A stretch of 64,000 bases of DNA. Source: Cryptomeria japonica. Taxonomy: Eukaryota > Streptophyta > Pinopsida > Cupressales > Cupressaceae. Of this stretch, positions 57,282 to 64,000 are shown piece by piece. Each line of letters starts with the position of its first letter. Position 1 is the first letter of the stretch. A program made the translations under genes and the position numbers. Under the pieces are notes generated by a model that made no database searches, was not told the DNA's origin, and saw nothing but the letters and a program-made list of their open reading frames with translations. The stretch spans positions 19,261,932 to 19,325,931 of the forward strand of contig NC_081412.1 of NCBI RefSeq assembly GCF_030272615.1. Reading direction: 5' to 3'.

Positions 57282-58945
57282 TATTGCCATTGGATTGTCA
57301 TTGATGTCAACCGGTATAGGCAAATGATATGCAAGCAACTAAGTAAGGTGTATTACCAGTAAACATGAGAAGCAAGGAAAGGATAGCAAAGAAGAACATG
57401 ATAACTTGTATGGTATGCAAAGAAGAGTGACCAGTATGTATGTCAGATAGTTGAAGAACTGCAAAGTGTTATTATGCTCATTACTGGTATGTACTCAGGC
57501 GTAGTGTCAACCGGTAGGTATGTTATATTGGCATTTGCATGAAGATTGCATTAATGATATATTATGTTGTCATTAATATCAATTATCTGGTAATGATATT
57601 GCTGATATTGTTGATATTGTCTTGTAACCCATAGGAAGATATTTGTGAAGGATATTGTAAACTGGTATGTAAGTTTGTGAGTTGAACTGCTAACCAATGT
57701 AAAAGGTTAAACCCTATCTATGTAATATAACTGCTAAACCCTACCAGTTGTTTTTGTTAAAACCTTACCGATTAAAGTTGTTGAATTTGTTATGTTGGTT
57801 TGTGATATGATGTTGAGCGGTAATGATGGTGATACATATGGTCATTGTATGAAGACAAGTTCAAAATTTTTTGGAGCGTTTCTTTGTCTAGGGAATGAGA
57901 AAAATGTATTGCATTTAATGCAAAGTGTGTGATGAGTTACTGAGCTGGATGAAGTGTTAATCAAGGAGCGGTTGAGGTTTTCTTAATTGATGAGTAGATA
58001 TTGCTATGAAATCCAATGGTCATACTTGTACCAACTTGTTTGTAATCTCGATGAGAGAATTAGGTTTTTGTTGTGTTACCAACCTAATTGATTTGTATTT
58101 AAGGTTGATGAAGTTATTTTGTTTAGTATTCAAAAGAGTTGGCAGAAAATAGTTGAGTGTGTGGTTGCCAAACCAGATAAAGAGTCTGCAATTTGAATAA
58201 AGGCAGAAGGAGCTTAAAAGGATCTCATCAAACAAGTGTAGTGCTATTTAGACAGATCAAGCAAAATCCTATTGTTCTCTAACAATTATAGAAGAATTGA
58301 AATCCCCTAACTGGGTAAGCTCTAACAAGCTTGGTTACTTATTAAATCCTCTAACAAGGTGATCCATTAGATTGGATTTTCAAATCCTCAACTGAGGTTA
58401 CTCCTTACAGGGTGTTTTCTTCTAACAAGGCAATTGTAGTCAATCCCTTAACCGGGTGATTCCTAAAAGGATCAGTTCTTAACAAGACTTTTGTAAAAGC
58501 TTTAATAGGCTTGGCTCCTAATAGGGAGAACTTAAAAAGAGTTCAGATGTTATCTTGTGAATCCCATCTCACTGTGGTTTTTACCTATTTGGGTTTCCAT
58601 GTAAAAAATACTTGTGTCATGTGGTGAATGTTTTTTTGGTTATGATCTTATGGTTTATTTGCTTAACTACTTAACTATTTTGATAAGGCATGATAATCGG
58701 AAGCTTTGAGAAATGTAATATGTTGACATATGATAAAGCATTTGGATGTTTACAAGTTTAATGTTGTTTACTATTAAGTTGTTGTAATAGTCAACTAGAT
58801 TTTCTTATGAGTATTTACAGTGGTATTTCATTTGATAAGTTTACTTTGTGATTGAGATTGAGAAGTTTGTGTCAGTTTTTCTATTTACTGATTCACCCCC
58901 CCTCTCAGTAATCTACCAGATACTTATTCTTTTATCATACCATCA
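57282..58945 (+). repeat. C1 5' LTR
   Basis: 1,664 bp. Its downstream two-thirds match the C2 and G LTRs; the first roughly 250 bp have no counterpart in C2. It ends with the shared block TGATTCACCCCCCCTCTCAG and CATACCATCA. Confidence 0.85.
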
Positions 58946-59003
58946 ATTAGTATCAGAGTCTCTCAGGTCATCTAAGGTCTAAGCCTAACAACTTGAGGAG
59001 ATC

Positions 59004-59250
59004 ATGATGAAGAAGGAAGGTCTAAAGTTCAACAAAGAAAACTATAGGATATGAAGTGACATAATAAAAATTTACATCAAGAGTTTGGGAAGTCAGCATT
59101 GGGGTCATGTAGATACTAAGTATATTGTACATACTGGGATTCTGACTGATGATCAGAAGAAAGAGCAACAATAAAATCATCAAGCATTGGAGGCTATTAT
59201 CAGTTCCTTGTCTAATGCTGAATATGTAGATGTTTATGGTCTTGAAAATG
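59004..59250 (+). pseudogene. C1 Gag fragment
   Basis: Starts MMKKEGLKFNKENYRI like the Gag of G, with stops in place of Trp (codon 17, tga) and near 59173. It breaks off after VYGLENAY. Too short for any function. Confidence 0.87.
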
Positions 59251-59726
59251 CATATGATTTTACTACTTGATTTACATCACCAAAAGCTCGATATCTTGAT
59301 CACCCTCGAGCTACACTCTTTTCTCATCAATCTGTGATTTATGGGTTTCTCATTCAATGTCGACCTACTCATCACCTACGACATTGATGAATAGTTTTCT
59401 TACCACTTTATGAGTTCCACATGGAGTCTACATGTCATCCTTAGTTGCCATCCAGCTCAACTCAGTCTACTATGTCGGTGCAGGTTTAGGCACCGACCAA
59501 AAACACACTATAGGTTTATACCTTCATACAATCGGTTCAACTTACCTTACTGGTGAGACATTAATTTATTATCCTTCATTCCTCCCTATCTCCTTTCTAC
59601 TGGTTGATCATATTGACCAGTTGTCAAGGCAAGGCATATGACTAGGGTGAGTCATTATGTACATCTCCATTGGTTGAGATCTCTTCACTTTTGCATTTTC
59701 TTCCATCATATTCCATACCAGTAACA
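59251..59726. other. Unassigned stretch between C1 and C2
   Basis: No gene recognised; the longest plus frame (59432-59641) has no known feature. It has a few TCGGT and TACTGGT motifs like the copia LTRs, so it may be a fragment of another LTR. Confidence 0.4.
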
Positions 59727-61028
59727 TGATGGTATGATGAAAAAATAAGTATCCAATAGATTACTGAGAGGGGGGTGGGGTGAATCAGTAAATAGAAACA
59801 CTGATACAAACTTTCCAATCTCAATCACAAAGTAAACTTATGAAATGAAATACCACTATAAATACTCACAGTAAACAACATTAAACTTGTAAACATGCAT
59901 TTCTGAAAGCTTCAGGTTATCATGCCTTATTAGAATAGTTACGTAGTTAATCGAATCAACCATAAGATCATAACCACAAAAAAATTCATCACATGACACA
60001 AGTATTTTTGATGTGGAAACCCAAATAGGTAAAAATCATGGTGATATGGGACTCACAAGATAATATCTGAACTCTTTTGAAGTTTGCCTTGTTAGGAGCC
60101 AAGCCTGTTAAAGCTTTTATAAAAGTCTTGTTAAGAACTGATCCTGTTAGGAATCACCCGGTTAAGGGATTGACTACAAATGTCTTTTTAGAAGCAAATA
60201 CCTTGTAAGGAGTAACCTCAGTAGAGGATTTGAAAATCCAATCTAATGGATCACTTTGTTAGAGGATTTAATAAGTAACCAAGCTTGTTAGAGGTTACTA
60301 GGTTAGGGGATTTCAATTTTGCTGTAATTATTAGAGAACAACAAGAGTTTTATTGATCTGTCTGAATAGCACTACACTTTCTTGATGAAATCCTTTTAAG
60401 CTCCTATCTGCCTTTATTCAAACTATAGACTCATTATCCAGTTTGGGAACCACACACTCAACTGATTTTTGCCAACTCTTGCCAACACTAAACAATACAA
60501 CTTCATCGACCTTAAATATAAATTGATTAGGTCAGTAACACAATAAAAACCTAATTCTCTCATCGATATTACAAACAATTTGGTACAAGTATGACCATTG
60601 GATTTCATAGCAATCTCTACATGTCAATTAAGAAAACCTCAACCGCTCCTTGATTACCGCTTCATGAGCTTAGTTACTCATCACACGCTTTGCATTAGAT
60701 GCAATACATTTTTCTCATTACCTAGACAAGCAAATATGCCAATTTTTTTTGAACTTGTCTTCTTACAATGACCATACATGTCACCATCATTACCGCTCAA
60801 CAATAGATCATAAACCAACATAACCAATTCAACAACTTTAATGAGTTAGGGTTTAAGAAAAATGACTAGTAGGGTTTACCGGTTACATTACATAGATAGG
60901 GTTTAACCTTTTACATCGGTTACCGGTTCAACTCACAAACTTACATACCAGTTTCCAATGTCCTTCACAAAGCTCTTCCTACTGGTACATTTCTCTCCCT
61001 TTGACACAATGACAAAGGGTACTATACA
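59727..61028 (-). repeat. C2 3' LTR
   Basis: 1,302 bp, TGATGGTATGATG...ACTATACA on the plus strand. Related to C1 and G LTRs, but with a different outer end (TGTATAGTACCC in element sense). Confidence 0.85.
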
Positions 61029-61078
61029 CTCCCCCTTTGACTGCTATCAACTCCCCCTGATCCACATAAAGGCTTCCT

Positions 61079-62420
61079 AGACAGATGATGCAAGTCCCAA
61101 CTTGCGTCGGAGGTACTCAAAAGTGCTTATCGGTAATAGTTTGGTGAAAATGTCTGCTACTTGTTCTCTAGTAGGGACACAATCCATCCTTACCTCCTAT
61201 CCTTCAACCTTCTCTCTAAGAAAGTGATACTTGATAGCAACGTGCTTTGTTCTAGAATACATGACTAGATTCTTTGGTATGTTGATTACAATCTAATTGT
61301 CACACCGAATGAGAATAGGATCAGTGATGTCCACCTGTATGTCTTTGAGAGTCTGCTTCATCCAAAGCACCTTAGAGCAACATGTAGAAGCACCAATGTA
61401 TTTAGCTTCAGTGGTAGATGGAGAGATTGAGTCTTGTTTCTTGCTATGCCATGAGACCAATCATTCACTTGGAAAGAATTCCCTACCACTTGTGCTCTTT
61501 CGATCATCAATGCAACCTTCCCAATCAGCATCAATGTATGCTTCCAAGATAAAATATCCTTGTTTAGGATACCACAAACCATAGCTGAGCATCCCTTGTA
61601 GGTACCTAAAGATTCTGCTAACAACATTCATATGTGACTGCTTTGGTGTAGCTTGGAATCTGGCCATGATGCATACTTCTTGAACTATATCTAGTCTTGA
61701 AGTAGTTAGATACAGTAGACTTCCTATCATGGATCTGTACAGAGTCTGATCCACCACCAGTGATTCATCATTCTTGCTCAATTTACTATCGGTCACCATG
61801 GAGGTACTTACCAATTTACAATCTTCTAGTTAGAATTTCTTCAACATCTCCTTTTCATACTTTACTTGTGAGATAAAGATTCCTTTATCTTGCTGTAATA
61901 ACTGCAAACCAAGGAAGTAAGTCAATTCACCAAGCATTGACATTTCAAATTCTGACTGCATATGATCAACAAATTCTTTGTAGAGGGTGTCCTTGTTTCC
62001 TCCAAAGATAATGTCATCTACATACACAACCATAATGATCATGTGGTTCCCATATTTCTTTATGTACAAATTGCTATCAACACTTCCCTTTTTAAGTCCC
62101 TCCTCCTTTAGATACTGATCTAATTTTGAGTACCATTCTCTACGAGCTTTCTTTAGACCATACAATGCTTTCTTCAACCGAGACACAAATGTCTCATCAT
62201 CATGCAACCTAAACCCTTCCGGTTGCTCCATGTACACTTCTTCCAAATTTCCATTTGGTATACTTTATAGCCCTTGTAGGCAAAGTAGGCTAGAAACATT
62301 CTAATTGCTTCTAATCTAGCTACCGATGCAAATATTTTTTCAAAGTCAATCCCCTCTACCTAAGAGTATCCTTTGCACACTAGTCTAGATTTATGCCTAA
62401 CAATCTTAATTTATTCATTC
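61079..62420 (-). pseudogene. C2 reverse transcriptase and RNase H remnant
   Basis: 62246-61830 carries VYMEQPEGF, KKALYGLKKARREWY and the catalytic VVYVDDIIFGGNKD. 61814-61461 covers the connection and first RNase H part (SMIGSLLYLTTSRLDIV; DADWEGCIDDRKSTSG). A frame change near 61465 leads to the rest of RNase H (STTEAKYIGA), ending near 61079 with ADIFTKLLP. A few more stops lie upstream of 62246. Confidence 0.92.
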
Positions 62421-62859
62421 ATCTTGTTCTAGTAGACCCATTTAGTGCTAATGATGTTCTTGTCTTCTGATCTAGGGACTAATTCCGAAGTCTTGTTCTT
62501 CTCAATCTACTGCAGTTCTTCTTCCATAGCATCCATCTATTCTTGTCTTTTGCTCACCTCATTGAATGTTTTGGGTTTAACTTCAGTTATGAGGCAGAGG
62601 TTTACTTGTTCATCATTCTAAGAAAGTCTTCTTTTAGTCTTCACACCATCACTCTTATTTCCCAGAATTTGCTCTTCTGGGTGATTCAGTTATACATACC
62701 AGTTGGGGGCCTTCTTGGATGCTTCCTCTAGTTCAATTCTTGATTGAGCTTCATCATCTTCATCACTGAAGTTATCATACCAGTTGACCTATGGTTGACA
62801 TCCTTTGTGCATATCCTCATCAACTTTTACATGCACACTCTTTAGAACTCTTCTTAGTC

Positions 62860-63481
62860 TTTAGTTGTAGCATTTGTAGGCCTTGTTCTTAGATGAGTAA
62901 CCAAGGAAGATTCCTTCATCACTCCTGGAGTCAAAAATTCCTATACCATCCATATCTTTCTTGATAAAGTACTTTCTTCCAAATACTTTGAAGTATTTGA
63001 CTGAAGGCTTCCGGTCATACCACAACTCATAAGGTGTCATTCTCTTGTTTGTTCTTAATTGAACCCGGTTCAAAGTATATGTAGTAGTATGAACAACTTC
63101 CTTCCAATATCTGTCTGATAGATTGGCCTCATTTAACATGGTTCTGGCCATCTCCTTGACTATCTTGTTCTTCCTTTCTACCACACCATTTTTCTATGGT
63201 GTCCTAGGAGCTGAGTATTTCCTTCTAATTCCATACTTTTCACAATAATCTTCAAACTTGTTTGAAGTAAACTCTCCACCCCGATCTGATCTTAGGCATT
63301 TTAACCTGCACCCACTTTATTTCTCCACCATCTTCCTAAAGATCTTGAATCGTTCAAATTCTTATGATTTATCTTGCAGAAAGGTGACTGATGTCATTCT
63401 TGAGTAATCATGAATGAAGAGCATAAAGTATCTCTCACCTGCAAGTGCTCTTGTCCTAGTTGGACCACACAAATCTGTATG
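62860..63481 (-). pseudogene. C2 integrase remnant, cut by A4
   Basis: 63481-63190 reads HTDLCGPTRTRAL, SRMTSVTFLQDKS and LRSDRGGEFTS with stops near 63365, 63316 and 63196. 63184-62861 is open, from MVERKNKIVKEMARTMLNEANL through TPYELWYDRKPSVKYFKVFG. The first residue of the HTDLCGP box lies at the A4 junction. Confidence 0.92.
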
Positions 63482-64000
63482 TGTTAGGTCCCAAAGACAA
63501 CTGAGAGGGGGGGGGGTGAATCAATTGTCTAATAAATTCAAACCAAAAAAAACTCAACCAACTTAATGCTTAATACTGGTAAACTAGTTAAGTATGCCAG
63601 TAGACAGTGTTAACAGTTAATTGCTATACCGGTAAAGATTAATGCATAAAACATAAACACAAAGCCATCCACAACACATAACACCAATATTTGTATGTGG
63701 AAACCCTGTAAGGGGAAAAACCATGGTGGGAAACCTTACCCACAATCAGATGATACTACTGCAGATAGTAAGTGTACATAAATGGGGTCTGCACATGCAG
63801 AAAGGCCAATAGCCTAGAGCTCACTGCTCAATCACAAAATGGGAGTCACACTGACTACAGTTCGATGGTTAAATCCAATAAGAATGTACTGCACAAAAAC
63901 CTAGCTTCACCTTCAAATGATGTCTTCACGTATACCTCTTCTTAATCTTGCATATACCTTCTCACAATTCTTTTTTGCATTCCACATTCGATCTTACAAA
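63482..64000 (-). mobile_element. Copia-A4: LTR inserted in C2, runs off the window
   Basis: Begins TGTTAGGTCCCAAAG, the reverse of the A-family LTR end, joined directly to C2 coding sequence without a primer-binding site. It is therefore the 3' LTR of a minus-strand insertion, or a solo LTR. It is uninterrupted where A2 is split by D. The expected duplication gtatg (63477-63481) should reappear beyond the window. Confidence 0.92.

Larger units (their letters stand above)
57282..59250 (+). mobile_element. C1: copia element, 5' LTR plus start of gag, truncated
   Basis: Inserted in the F LTR after caaac. The LTR is 57282-58945 (first TG mutated to TA; end CATACCATCA). The degenerate primer-binding site TAGTATCAGAG is at 58948. 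A Gag start follows, then sequence similarity to G and C2 ends abruptly at about 59250. The 3' half and the rest of the F LTR are not found to the right. Confidence 0.87.
59727..63481 (-). mobile_element. C2: copia element, 3' part, interrupted by A4
   Basis: Minus-strand element with 3' LTR 59727-61028, polypurine tract (CAAAGGGGGAG in element sense, 61029-61039), RNase H, reverse transcriptase and integrase. It stops inside the integrase at the A4 LTR. Its remaining 5' half should lie beyond the window. Confidence 0.92.

Noticed and set aside
59432-59641. 69-codon frame between C1 and C2
   Set aside because: Short, no homology recognised, no splice or promoter context.

Overview
The window reads as nuclear DNA of a seed plant with a very large, old, repeat-dominated genome. 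A gymnosperm such as a conifer is my best guess, but this is inference from the style of the repeats and no host gene fixes the species. Nearly every coding segment belongs to an LTR retrotransposon. The Ty1/copia elements use the plant primer-binding site TGGTATCAGAGC (complementary to initiator-Met tRNA). The Ty3-like Gag-protease elements use a different site that begins TGGTGAA. No organellar, bacterial or CRISPR sequence was seen.

Layout, with family names coined here. 1-3755: Copia-A1, 3' part of a plus-strand copia. 3797-4893 and 12844-13345: a decayed multi-exon gene whose short intron holds the Ty3-like element E1 (4995-12805, minus), which carries an intact 1,111-codon Gag-protease frame and no polymerase. 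13346-15027: AT-rich sequence with a 256-bp direct repeat. 15055-18228: a broken DDE transposase-like gene (minus). 19375-23750 plus 35918-36612: Copia-A2 (minus). Its 5' LTR is split by element D (23751-35912, plus), a polymerase-less LTR element encoding only a coiled-coil protein. D's own 5' LTR is split by full-length Copia-A3 (24253-30989) and by a solo LTR of the E family (E2, 31170-32441).

36613-38057: a (GA)45 tract and palindromic tandem repeats. 38058-57281: F, a Ty3-like minus-strand element. It holds a tRNA-derived SINE (41211-41527) and, in its 5' LTR, the copia G (44586-56014, minus). G in turn holds the mini LTR element H (47203-49653, plus), the solo LTR I (52519-53678) and a 444-bp in-frame duplication of its integrase core. 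57282-59250: C1, a truncated plus-strand copia inserted in F. 59727-63481: C2, the 3' part of a minus-strand copia whose integrase is cut by the LTR of A4 (63482-64000).

Eight insertions can be bounded to the base by target-site duplications read in the sequence: E1 tatac, D aatca, A3 cattg/caatg, E2 gtggc, G gatag, H aatga, I atatg, SINE 16 bp. In four cases removing the insert restores a known sequence. The window is therefore a layered record: A2, then D, then A3 and E2; F, then G, then H and I; C2, then A4. The copia Gag-Pol copies all carry stops or frameshifts. Elements D, H, E1 and F lack reverse transcriptase here and would need another element's enzymes. D and H carry copia-type primer sites; H also shares polypurine tract and LTR ends with the copia families, whereas D's LTR ends and polypurine tract differ. 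The points most worth checking are the Gag-protease-only E1 with its repeated stem-loops, the two coiled-coil mini-elements D and H, and the DDE transposase-like gene.
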